Shown piece by piece: positions 6,988 to 13,142 of a stretch of DNA of 13,142 nt. Under the pieces are notes generated by a model. That model did not search any database, was not told where the DNA came from, and saw only the letters and a list, made by a program, of their open reading frames with translations. The stretch spans positions 1 through 13,142 of the forward strand of contig JAENWZ010000031.1 in the NCBI GenBank assembly GCA_016649795.1, written 5' to 3'. Both the position numbers and the translations under genes were made by a program. Origin of the DNA: Proteiniphilum sp. (GTDB taxonomy: Bacteria; Bacteroidota; Bacteroidia; Bacteroidales; Dysgonomonadaceae). The stretch's first letter is position 1. Each line of letters opens with the position of its first letter.

Positions 6988-8349
6988 TTACTTTTGCCAT
7001 CCTTTGTATTTGAGCTCACACCCCTGCCAGTCGGGGTCAATACGAACATAGGTTTTATCAATTTTCTTCTGCAGCCACTCATCGACCAGATTTTGCTGCT
7101 TGGCGTTTTCAGCCATTTGTTTAACGATCTGATAATCGCTGTTGATTGCGGCCTTGTGCCCTTCGTTGCGGGCTGTTATTTTGATCATGGCAGCCACCTG
7201 TCTCCCTTTATCATTGAGCATGATAAAAGGCTTGGAGATCTCTCCCTCTTTCATCTCACCGGCTATTTTCGCGATATCCTGATTCAATTCGTTCAGTGCA
7301 AACCTGGGAGTACCTGAATTGGTGCTGCGTGAATTGTTCACCATGATCCCTTTGTTGTTTCGCGTATCCTTATCTGCTGAGAGGAAAGTAGCTGCCTCAT
7401 CGAATGTAATCTTTTTATTCATAATCCCGACGCGAATCGAATCTAAACGCACAAGTGCCGTATCGAGTGACTCCTGTGGCACTTTGGGTTTCAGCAGGAT
7501 ATGACGAAAATTACCCATATCTCCCCTGCGTTCGATTAACTGGATAATATGAAAACCATATTCCGACTCCACCACGTTAGATACTTTCTTGGGATCACTC
7601 AGGGCAAAGGCTACACTGGCAAACTCAGGTACAAATCCCGAACGGTTCATAAAACCCAGCTCACCACCTTTCATGGCCGAGGGATCTTCAGAATGCAATA
7701 GCGCTAAAGTAGAGAATTCCCTCTCCCCGCTGTTGATCTGATCGGTATATTCACGCAGACGGGCTTTCACCTCATCAATCTCTTCCAGCGGTATTTTAGG
7801 CTCAGCAGTAATTATCTGCACCTCCAGCGTGGTTGGAATAAATGGCAGACTATCCTGTGGCAGGGTGTTGTAATACTTCCTGATTTCTGACGGTGTCAGC
7901 TGTATACTACCGAAGTGTTTCTGTTGTACACCTTCCACAAGCTGTTGCTCACGTATTTGCTGACGCAGATCCTCCCGGATACCGGCTATTTTTTTTCCGT
8001 AATACTCTTCGAGTCTCTCCACAGAGCCGGATGATGCGGTGTATTCATTCACCAGATACTCCAGTGTGCGGTTCACGTTCGATTCCTGCACTTCAATACT
8101 GTCCAGTTTCGCCTGATCGAGAAAGAGTTTTCTGATAGCCAGTTGTTCGGGTATGAAACAGTAGGGATCTCCCTCGATGCGCTGGTTTTGCATCAGGATC
8201 TCCTTGCGGTATTCCTCCACTTCTGATTTCAGGATGGCTTCGTCACCCACCACCCACACAATCTCGTCAATCACATTATTTTGAGAAATAACATACTGAG
8301 TAGCTGACAAAGTAAGAAGAAAAAGCAATATCTTAAATGAATACTTCAT
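6988..8349 (-). CDS. surA: SurA-like periplasmic chaperone / peptidyl-prolyl isomerase
   Basis: A 453-residue periplasmic protein with a signal peptide at residues 1-22 (cleavage after VIS or nearby). Residues 25-160 match the SurA N-terminal chaperone region (DEIVWVVGDEAILKSEVE is the usual opening, followed by a helical part). Two parvulin-type domains follow: about 173-275 with the typical FSTLALLHSEDPSAMKGGEL and GFHIIQLIERR signatures, and about 280-395, less conserved (FRHILLKPKVP, FDEAATFLSADKDT, AAMIKI). A C-terminal helix (402-430) ends the protein, as in SurA. The family keeps outer-membrane barrel proteins soluble and helps them reach the BAM complex. The second parvulin domain lacks the clear GGxLG and GFH motifs and is probably inactive as an isomerase. 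It is the first gene of an apparent operon with the OstA-like gene. Confidence 0.88.
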   Translation of the reverse strand: MKYSFKILLFLLTLSATQYVISQNNVIDEIVWVVGDEAILKSEVEEYRKEILMQNQRIEGDPYCFIPEQLAIRKLFLDQAKLDSIEVQESNVNRTLEYLVNEYTASSGSVERLEEYYGKKIAGIREDLRQQIREQQLVEGVQQKHFGSIQLTPSEIRKYYNTLPQDSLPFIPTTLEVQIITAEPKIPLEEIDEVKARLREYTDQINSGEREFSTLALLHSEDPSAMKGGELGFMNRSGFVPEFASVAFALSDPKKVSNVVESEYGFHIIQLIERRGDMGNFRHILLKPKVPQESLDTALVRLDSIRVGIMNKKITFDEAATFLSADKDTRNNKGIMVNNSRSTNSGTPRFALNELNQDIAKIAGEMKEGEISKPFIMLNDKGRQVAAMIKITARNEGHKAAINSDYQIVKQMAENAKQQNLVDEWLQKKIDKTYVRIDPDWQGCELKYKGWQK

Positions 8350-8376
8350 AGAACAATCTGTTTAAAAATAGCGATG

Positions 8377-8407
8377 TAAAAGTAGTGATAATCCACTAAG
8401 CTGCAAA
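8377..8407 (-). promoter_or_regulatory. Promoter for the surA-like/OstA-like operon
   Basis: The minus strand has TTTG (8407-8404), a 19-base spacer, and TACTTTTA (8384-8377), which matches TAnnTTTG at all but the last base. It ends 28 bases before the surA-like start codon. It lies downstream of the ppdK terminator, so this operon appears to be independently expressed. Confidence 0.5.
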
Positions 8408-8480
8408 ATAGTTTGATGGTTAAAAGTAGTTATAAAGGATTGGCATCTTGAAATTTCGGAGATGACCGGCTAAAAAGGAA

Positions 8481-8506
8481 CAGAGACGCCTTTGTGGGCG
8501 TCTCTG
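8481..8506 (-). terminator. Rho-independent terminator of ppdK
   Basis: A perfect 10-bp stem (CAGAGACGCC paired with GGCGTCTCTG) with a 6-base loop, 26 bases past the ppdK stop codon. In the minus-strand RNA the stem is followed by a U-rich stretch (TTCCTTTTT). The plus-strand side has a short AAAAA/TTTTT flank as well, so it might act weakly in both directions, but no plus-strand gene lies here. Confidence 0.85.
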
Positions 8507-8531
8507 AGAAAAACATATCAAAACCGTTTGT

Positions 8532-11252
8532 TTATCCTTCAATGGCTGCCTGTGCTGCTGCCAAACGGGCAATAGGTACACGGAAAGGAGAACAGGAGAC
8601 ATAGTTCAGGCCAACGGTATGGCAGAATTTCACCGATGTCGGTTCACCCCCATGTTCACCACAGATACCGCATTTAAGTGTCGGACGTACCTCACGGCCT
8701 TTTTGCACGGCCATGCGTACGAGCTGTCCAACACCGTTCTGATCAATCACGGCGAAGGGATCATGTTTCAGAATTCCCTTATCGAGATACATCGGCAGGA
8801 ACTTGGCCACATCGTCGCGACTGTAACCGAATGTCAACTGCGTAAGGTCGTTGGTGCCGAAGGAGAAGAAATCAGCCTCCCTGGCTATCTTATGTGCTGT
8901 AAGTGCTGCACGCGGGATCTCGATCATCGTCCCGATCTTGTATTCCACTGAATCGCTCTTCTCGGCAAACACTTGCTGGATGGTATTTTCAATAATCTCT
9001 TTCTGCGCCATGAACTCATAGACAATGCCCGTGAGAGGAACCATGATTTCCGGAATGGCTTTGATTCCCTCACTCTTCAGTTCAATCGCTGCCTCCATGA
9101 TGGCACGTGTCTGCATCTCAGTGATCTCGGGATAGAGGTTTCCAAGACGGCATCCGCGTAAACCAAGCATTGGATTAGACTCCATAAGTCCTTCAACACG
9201 GTCGTGAATATCTTTATAGGAGATATCCATCACTTTGGCCATCTCCATCTGTCCTTTTTCGTCGTGAGGTACAAATTCGTGCAGCGGTGGGTCGAGCAGA
9301 CGAATGGTCACGGCGTATCCTTTCATAGCCCTGAATATACCCATAAAGTCTTTTTTCTGCAGTGGGAGCAGTTTCTCCAGCGCTTTGCGGCGGCCTTCCT
9401 CATCTTTGGCGAGGATCATCTCGCGCATGGTGATAATCTTATCTTCCTCGAAGAACATATGCTCGGTACGGCACAAACCAATCCCCTTAGCACCAAAGTT
9501 GCGGGCAACCAAAGCATCGTGTGGAGTGTCGGCGTTGGTTCTGACATCCATACGCGCATACTTTTCTGCAAGCTTCATCAGCTCATTGAAATCGGCGTCG
9601 ATCTCCGCATCCTGAGTAATTATTTTACCCTCATAGACGTTCCCGGTAGAGCCATCCAGAGCGATCCAGTCTCCCTCTTTCAACTCCTTACCGTTAATGG
9701 TCATTTTACGTGCTTTATAATCGATCACCAGATTGTTGGCTGCCGACACACAACACTTGCCCATACCGCGGGCAACAACTGCCGCATGTGAGGTCATCCC
9801 TCCGCGGGCGGTAAGAATACCTTGTGACGACGCCATACCACGCAGGTCTTCAGGGGATGTCTCTGTACGGCAGAGTATCACTTTTTTTCCCTCTTTGTAC
9901 CACTCTTCAGCTTCATCGGCATGAAAAACAACCTGTCCTGCAGCAGCTCCCGGTGACGCCGGCAGCCCGTGAGTAAGCGGCTTTGCCTTAGCAAGCGCTT
10001 TCTTATCAAAAACAGGGTGAAGCAATTCATCCAGTTTCTCGGGATCACAGCGTCTCAATGCCGTTTTCTCATCGATATAACCTTGATGGAGCATATCAAT
10101 TGCTATCTTCACCATCGCCGCACCGGTACGTTTTCCGCTGCGTGTTTGCAATATCCAGAGTTTTCCATCCTGAATGGTAAATTCGAGATCCTGCATATCT
10201 TTAAAATAATCTTCCAGCTTTTGCTGTACTTTTATAAGCTCTTTCGCACATTCAGGCAGTGCCTCTTCTAACGAGGGATAACTGACTGCGCGCACTTCTT
10301 CGGAAATACCCTTCATCTTTGCCCAACGGCGAGATCCTTTGATAGTGATTTCCTGAGGAGTACGTACTCCTGCCACCACATCCTCACCTTGTGCATCAAT
10401 CAGATATTCACCATTGAAGATATCTTCACCCGTAGCAGCATCGCGTGTAAAGGCAACACCTGTGCCGGATGTTTTACCCATATTCCCGTAAACCATTGCC
10501 TGCACGTTGACGGCTGTACCCCACTCTTCAGGGAAGTTATTCATTTTACGATAGAGGATGGCACGTTCGTTCATCCAACTGTCGAAAACAGAGCAAACAG
10601 CTCCCCATAACTGATCCCAGGGACTAACCGGAAAATCGTTGCCGGTATTTTCTTTCACTGCAACTTTGAATTTTTTCACCAGCTCTTTCAGATCTTCAGT
10701 GGTGAAATCTGTATCCAACTCTATCCCTTTCGATTCCTTCATTTCATCCATGATCTCTTCAAAAGGATCTATATCTTCCTTGCTTTGAGGTTTCAATCCC
10801 AGCACCACATCGCCATACATCTGTACAAAGCGGCGATAAGAATCCCACGCGAAACGTTCATTGCCCGATTTCCTGGCAATCCCCTCAACGGCGTCATCGT
10901 TCAATCCGAGATTTAATACGGTATCCATCATACCGGGCATAGATACACGTGCACCCGAGCGAACAGAGACAAGACAGGGATTCTCCTTATCTCCGAATTT
11001 TGTACCGGTCAGCTGTTCAATCTGGGAAACAGCCTTTTCAACCTCTTCTTTCAAGACGCCGATCACATATTCTTTGCCTAGTTCGTTGTATTCAGTACAA
11101 ACCTCCGTAGTAATGGTAAAACCCGGAGGAACGGGAACACCGATTAAGTTCATTTCGGCAAGGTTCGCTCCTTTACCTCCAAGCAGGTTTTTCATATCTG
11201 CCCGTCCCTCAGCTACGCCGTTTCCAAAGGTGTAAACTCTCTTTTTTTCCAT
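8532..11252 (-). CDS. ppdK: Pyruvate, phosphate dikinase
   Basis: A complete 906-residue cytosolic enzyme that interconverts pyruvate + ATP + Pi and phosphoenolpyruvate + AMP + PPi, linking glycolysis and gluconeogenesis and saving energy where PPi is used. Domains in order: an ATP-binding domain (1 to about 350; GGKGANLAEM at 25-34, SVRSGARVSMPGMMDTVLNLG at 96-116), a swivelling phosphohistidine domain (about 405-515) with GGMTSHAAVVARGMG carrying the phosphorylated His489, and a PEP/pyruvate TIM-barrel domain (about 530-900) with GLCRTEHMF, GTNDLTQLTFGYSRDD and the CGICGEHGG motif whose Cys864 matches the catalytic cysteine. All key residues are present and the length is normal for bacterial forms (about 870-910). 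It has its own -7 box and terminator, so it is likely monocistronic. Confidence 0.97.
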   Translation of the reverse strand: MEKKRVYTFGNGVAEGRADMKNLLGGKGANLAEMNLIGVPVPPGFTITTEVCTEYNELGKEYVIGVLKEEVEKAVSQIEQLTGTKFGDKENPCLVSVRSGARVSMPGMMDTVLNLGLNDDAVEGIARKSGNERFAWDSYRRFVQMYGDVVLGLKPQSKEDIDPFEEIMDEMKESKGIELDTDFTTEDLKELVKKFKVAVKENTGNDFPVSPWDQLWGAVCSVFDSWMNERAILYRKMNNFPEEWGTAVNVQAMVYGNMGKTSGTGVAFTRDAATGEDIFNGEYLIDAQGEDVVAGVRTPQEITIKGSRRWAKMKGISEEVRAVSYPSLEEALPECAKELIKVQQKLEDYFKDMQDLEFTIQDGKLWILQTRSGKRTGAAMVKIAIDMLHQGYIDEKTALRRCDPEKLDELLHPVFDKKALAKAKPLTHGLPASPGAAAGQVVFHADEAEEWYKEGKKVILCRTETSPEDLRGMASSQGILTARGGMTSHAAVVARGMGKCCVSAANNLVIDYKARKMTINGKELKEGDWIALDGSTGNVYEGKIITQDAEIDADFNELMKLAEKYARMDVRTNADTPHDALVARNFGAKGIGLCRTEHMFFEEDKIITMREMILAKDEEGRRKALEKLLPLQKKDFMGIFRAMKGYAVTIRLLDPPLHEFVPHDEKGQMEMAKVMDISYKDIHDRVEGLMESNPMLGLRGCRLGNLYPEITEMQTRAIMEAAIELKSEGIKAIPEIMVPLTGIVYEFMAQKEIIENTIQQVFAEKSDSVEYKIGTMIEIPRAALTAHKIAREADFFSFGTNDLTQLTFGYSRDDVAKFLPMYLDKGILKHDPFAVIDQNGVGQLVRMAVQKGREVRPTLKCGICGEHGGEPTSVKFCHTVGLNYVSCSPFRVPIARLAAAQAAIEG

Positions 11253-11315
11253 TTGATGTTAAGTATTGATTATTTGAATGTTAAATTATTCTTCTATTAT
11301 CTCTGTTCTATCATG

Positions 11316-11323
11316 CAAATATA
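11316..11323 (-). promoter_or_regulatory. Putative -7 box for ppdK
   Basis: TATATTTG on the minus strand (11323-11316) is an exact TAnnTTTG match, 63 bases before the ppdK start codon, in the very A+T-rich 128-base gap (11253-11380) after the DUF4296 gene. No TTTG lies at the usual 19-21 base distance; the nearest is 30 bases away (11357-11354). The leader would be about 55 bases. No terminator is evident for the upstream operon in this gap. Confidence 0.4.
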
Positions 11324-11380
11324 ATAATTTATCTAAAAAAGATATCATTATGACAAATAGCTTTTCTCTATATGATGTTA

Positions 11381-12238
11381 TTATTGCGCTATTCTCATGG
11401 TATCAACCATTAATGGTTCTCTTGCAAGAGGTGCAGGAAGCACCTCCGGGGAATTCACTTCGACAGAGTCCAATTTCCCGTCTCCGAGATAAATATTGTA
11501 CAACCGGATAGCGGGTGTGATACCGGATCTGTCCTGCAAATGAACAAAACCATTAATTTGTGTAAGTGTGTCACCCGGGATAAATCTCGACGCAGCCATG
11601 CTGTAGGTTTTATTTTCTCTGATCTCGTGCGATTGAGAAATAGTGGTATCGGCATACACCAATGTGAGCATTGATGATAAATCGGAGGTGAAAAGTGGAG
11701 GAATACCGATTACGCTGAAAGTGAATGAGAAATGATCTTCAGAAACCCTGGATCGAAACTCTGCAGAATCTAACCGGAAACTAAACCCTTTTTTCGCACC
11801 GGGCATAGAAAATGAATAGAAGGGAGGAATATAGGATGGAGATAAAAGTGCCGGATCAACAATCTGTTGCGCATTAAGCCTCTCCACTTGCCTGTCAATA
11901 TCTTTACGAACACGTTGTAAACGTACCTTCACAGAATCATTCATCTTCAGGTATAGATCAATTCGGTCTGAATACCATGACAGAGATGTATCCCATTGTG
12001 CCTGTGTTACTTCATGTGCCTTGAAGACTTCGTTTATATAAGCTTCTTTTTTCTCAGGAGTATTGAAGTTGCTATAATCATTTTCCAGGATTGCCTCAGC
12101 AACGTACACATCATACATCAATTGCTCCATGCTCTTCCTGTTCAACACCTCCTTGGGACGGTTCTGACAAGAAGAGACCACCAAAATCAACAGAACGTAA
12201 AAAAAGAGATATGAAACAATCCTATATTTCACCTGCAA
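11381..12238 (-). CDS. DUF4296-type lipoprotein
   Basis: A 285-residue lipoprotein of unknown function. The signal sequence (hydrophobic 8-21) ends in a lipobox VSSC with the lipidated Cys24. Residues about 28-112 match what I know as the Bacteroidota DUF4296 domain: MEQLMYDVYVAEAILE, a KEAYINEVFKAHEVTQAQWDTSLSWYSDRIDLYLKMNDSVKVRL stretch of the kind resembling helical protein-processing adaptors. The C-terminal half (about 140-260) is beta-rich and less conserved, and the gene ends with two stop codons (TAATAA). It overlaps the end of lspA by 17 bases, so expression is likely coupled. This lspA neighbourhood is a recurrent arrangement in Bacteroidales, from memory. No enzymatic motif was seen. 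Confidence 0.8.
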   Translation of the reverse strand: MQVKYRIVSYLFFYVLLILVVSSCQNRPKEVLNRKSMEQLMYDVYVAEAILENDYSNFNTPEKKEAYINEVFKAHEVTQAQWDTSLSWYSDRIDLYLKMNDSVKVRLQRVRKDIDRQVERLNAQQIVDPALLSPSYIPPFYSFSMPGAKKGFSFRLDSAEFRSRVSEDHFSFTFSVIGIPPLFTSDLSSMLTLVYADTTISQSHEIRENKTYSMAASRFIPGDTLTQINGFVHLQDRSGITPAIRLYNIYLGDGKLDSVEVNSPEVLPAPLAREPLMVDTMRIAQ

Positions 12239-12899
12239 TTTCTTTTTCTTCTTTTTCTTTTACAAGATCTTCACGCTCTTTCTTCGAGAGCAATGAATAA
12301 GATAAAGTTCTTCTGTAAAATAGTAATATCAGAATAACACCTACGGTAATTGCTGAATCAGCTATATTAAAAATGAACCTAAAGAATAGAAACTCCTGCC
12401 CTCCTACAACAGGTACCCAGTCGGGATAAGTGCCGCTAATCATCGGGAAGTACAACATATCTACCACCTTACCGTGAAGGAAGGAGGAATATCCATCTCC
12501 CCAGAGAACAAAAGAAGAGAGATGACCGGGATAACTGGCTTCGAAAATCATTCCGTAGAAGATGCTGTCAACGATATTTCCCGATGCACCTGCAAGAACA
12601 AGTGTGACACATATAATAAACCCGGTTTTGTAATTTTCCTTAACCAACCTACTGATATAAAACACAATAAGCACAACAGCAATAATACGAAAAAGTGAAA
12701 GGAAGAGCTTTCCTCCGGCCTCAATTCCGAAAGCCATCCCATTGTTTTCAACGAAATAAATCTTGAACCAGTCGGCAATATGAATGGTGTCGTACAATCC
12801 CATATGCGTTTTCACCCATATTTTGGAGAGCTGATCGAAGAGAAGAACCAGAATAACGACAGCCACAGCAACCCATGCTTTCTGTGTACTATTTTTCAT
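12222..12899 (-). CDS. lspA: Lipoprotein signal peptidase (signal peptidase II)
   Basis: A 225-residue inner-membrane aspartyl protease that removes signal peptides from diacylglyceryl-modified prolipoproteins. It has four membrane segments (about 8-28, 64-84, 92-112, 172-195). Family motifs are DQLSKIWV (22-29), VENNGMAFG (50-58), and GASGNIVDS (104-112), plus the two catalytic aspartates, Asp147 in GKVVDMLYF and Asp181 in FNIADSAITVG. It is longer than the E. coli enzyme (164) owing to an extra periplasmic loop (about 115-170) and a charged cytoplasmic tail (KKEREDLVKEKEEKE), as is usual in Bacteroidota. Start: first Met followed by the first membrane helix. It lies 92 bases after the DksA-like gene and overlaps the DUF4296 lipoprotein gene. 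Both lipoproteins in this window are presumed substrates. Confidence 0.96.
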   Translation of the reverse strand: MKNSTQKAWVAVAVVILVLLFDQLSKIWVKTHMGLYDTIHIADWFKIYFVENNGMAFGIEAGGKLFLSLFRIIAVVLIVFYISRLVKENYKTGFIICVTLVLAGASGNIVDSIFYGMIFEASYPGHLSSFVLWGDGYSSFLHGKVVDMLYFPMISGTYPDWVPVVGGQEFLFFRFIFNIADSAITVGVILILLFYRRTLSYSLLSKKEREDLVKEKEEKEIAGEI

Positions 12900-12910
12900 A
12901 CATCATATTT

Positions 12911-12945
12911 AGGGGTATATATCTAATGAAAGGTGTATTACCCCT
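12911..12945 (-). repeat. Inverted repeat in the lspA leader
   Basis: AGGGGTA (12911-12917) and TACCCCT (12939-12945) are perfect 7-base inverted arms separated by 21 A+T-rich bases, in the 92-base gap between the DksA-like stop and the lspA start. The arms could form a hairpin 12 bases before the lspA start codon. With no U-run after it on either strand it is a poor terminator; it may influence processing or translation, or be chance. Confidence 0.35.
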
Positions 12946-12991
12946 CTCCTTTAAATTCGCAGATACCACGGAAACTTTCATGCAACAGTAA

Positions 12992-13142
12992 TTATTTCTT
13001 CTTTGCTGATTTAGCTTCTATGCTCAACGTAGCATGAGGGACTGCACGTAGACGCTCCTTGGGGATCAGTTTGCCGGTTTCACGACAAACACCGTATGTT
13101 CCGTTTTCAATGCGGATCAAAGCAGCTTGCAAATTCTGAATA
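12992..13142 (-). CDS. DksA/TraR-family regulator, C-terminal part (runs off the window)
   Basis: Only the last 49 codons plus stop are inside the window; the protein begins beyond 13142. The visible part reads LQAALIRIENGTYGVCRETG, KLIPKERLRAVPHATLS and a lysine-rich end (EAKSAKKK). It matches the C-terminal zinc-finger region and following helix of DksA/TraR proteins, which bind RNA polymerase in its secondary channel and modulate initiation (with ppGpp in E. coli). Only one of the four zinc cysteines remains (GVCRETG; the final CxxC is absent), so zinc binding by this module is unlikely. I recall the same degenerate form in other Bacteroidales. It is followed by lspA after 92 bases, and the order dksA-like – lspA – DUF4296 is typical of that group. 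Confidence 0.85.
   Translation of the reverse strand, partial: IQNLQAALIRIENGTYGVCRETGKLIPKERLRAVPHATLSIEAKSAKKK

Noticed and set aside
8420..8602. Minus-strand open frame of 60 codons past the ppdK end
   Set aside because: It overlaps the ppdK 3' end in another frame and runs through the terminator hairpin, so it is not a credible gene.
9204..9791. Plus-strand open frame of 195 codons
   Set aside because: It lies wholly antisense to the TIM-barrel region of ppdK, is rich in residues expected from reversed coding sequence, and has no recognisable motif or promoter.
1..13142. CRISPR arrays, insertion sequences, phage or defence genes
   Set aside because: No regularly spaced repeats, transposase or integrase motifs, terminal inverted repeats or defence-family domains were seen on either strand.

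Overview
The window looks like a chromosomal housekeeping segment from a member of the Bacteroidota, most likely order Bacteroidales (Dysgonomonadaceae/Porphyromonadaceae-like; the family is an inference). Support comes from the gene set and order (dksA-like – lspA – DUF4296 lipoprotein; surA-like – OstA-like – small membrane protein – mutL), from promoters of the Bacteroidota type (TTTG, 19-20 nt, TAnnTTTG), from the moderate G+C, and from the lack of strong Shine-Dalgarno sequences. Every supported gene lies on the minus strand, so transcription runs from high to low coordinates. No mobile element, CRISPR array, phage gene or defence system was found. Coding density is high and the largest gaps are under about 205 bases.

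Right part (13142 to 11381): the C-terminal end of a DksA/TraR-family regulator, then lspA (prolipoprotein signal peptidase II), which overlaps a DUF4296 lipoprotein gene by 17 bases. This is probably one operon for lipoprotein maturation plus a lipoprotein of unknown role. Next is ppdK (pyruvate phosphate dikinase, 11252 to 8532), a single-gene unit with its own -7 box and a strong 10-bp hairpin terminator at 8481-8506.

Middle part (8407 to 2101): an envelope-biogenesis pair, a SurA-like periplasmic chaperone/prolyl isomerase and an OstA/LptA-like protein, 15 bases apart behind a good promoter at 8377-8407. A second promoter (5304-5335) precedes a small C-terminally anchored membrane protein, mutL (mismatch repair) and an aldo/keto reductase of the YghZ type. 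The MutL lacks the residues of the MutL endonuclease site.

Left part (2054 to 1): a small lipoprotein with a Rieske-like fold signature whose ligand His positions are replaced, a CPA2-type cation/proton antiporter with its own -7 box, and a 201-base non-coding end. That end carries a near-perfect promoter at 132-162 followed by scrambled pieces of a tRNA-Gly(GCC) sequence, including an inverted second copy of the anticodon arm. This tRNA-like transcribed region is the least explained feature here. The rest is ordinary core-genome content with some lineage-specific oddities.
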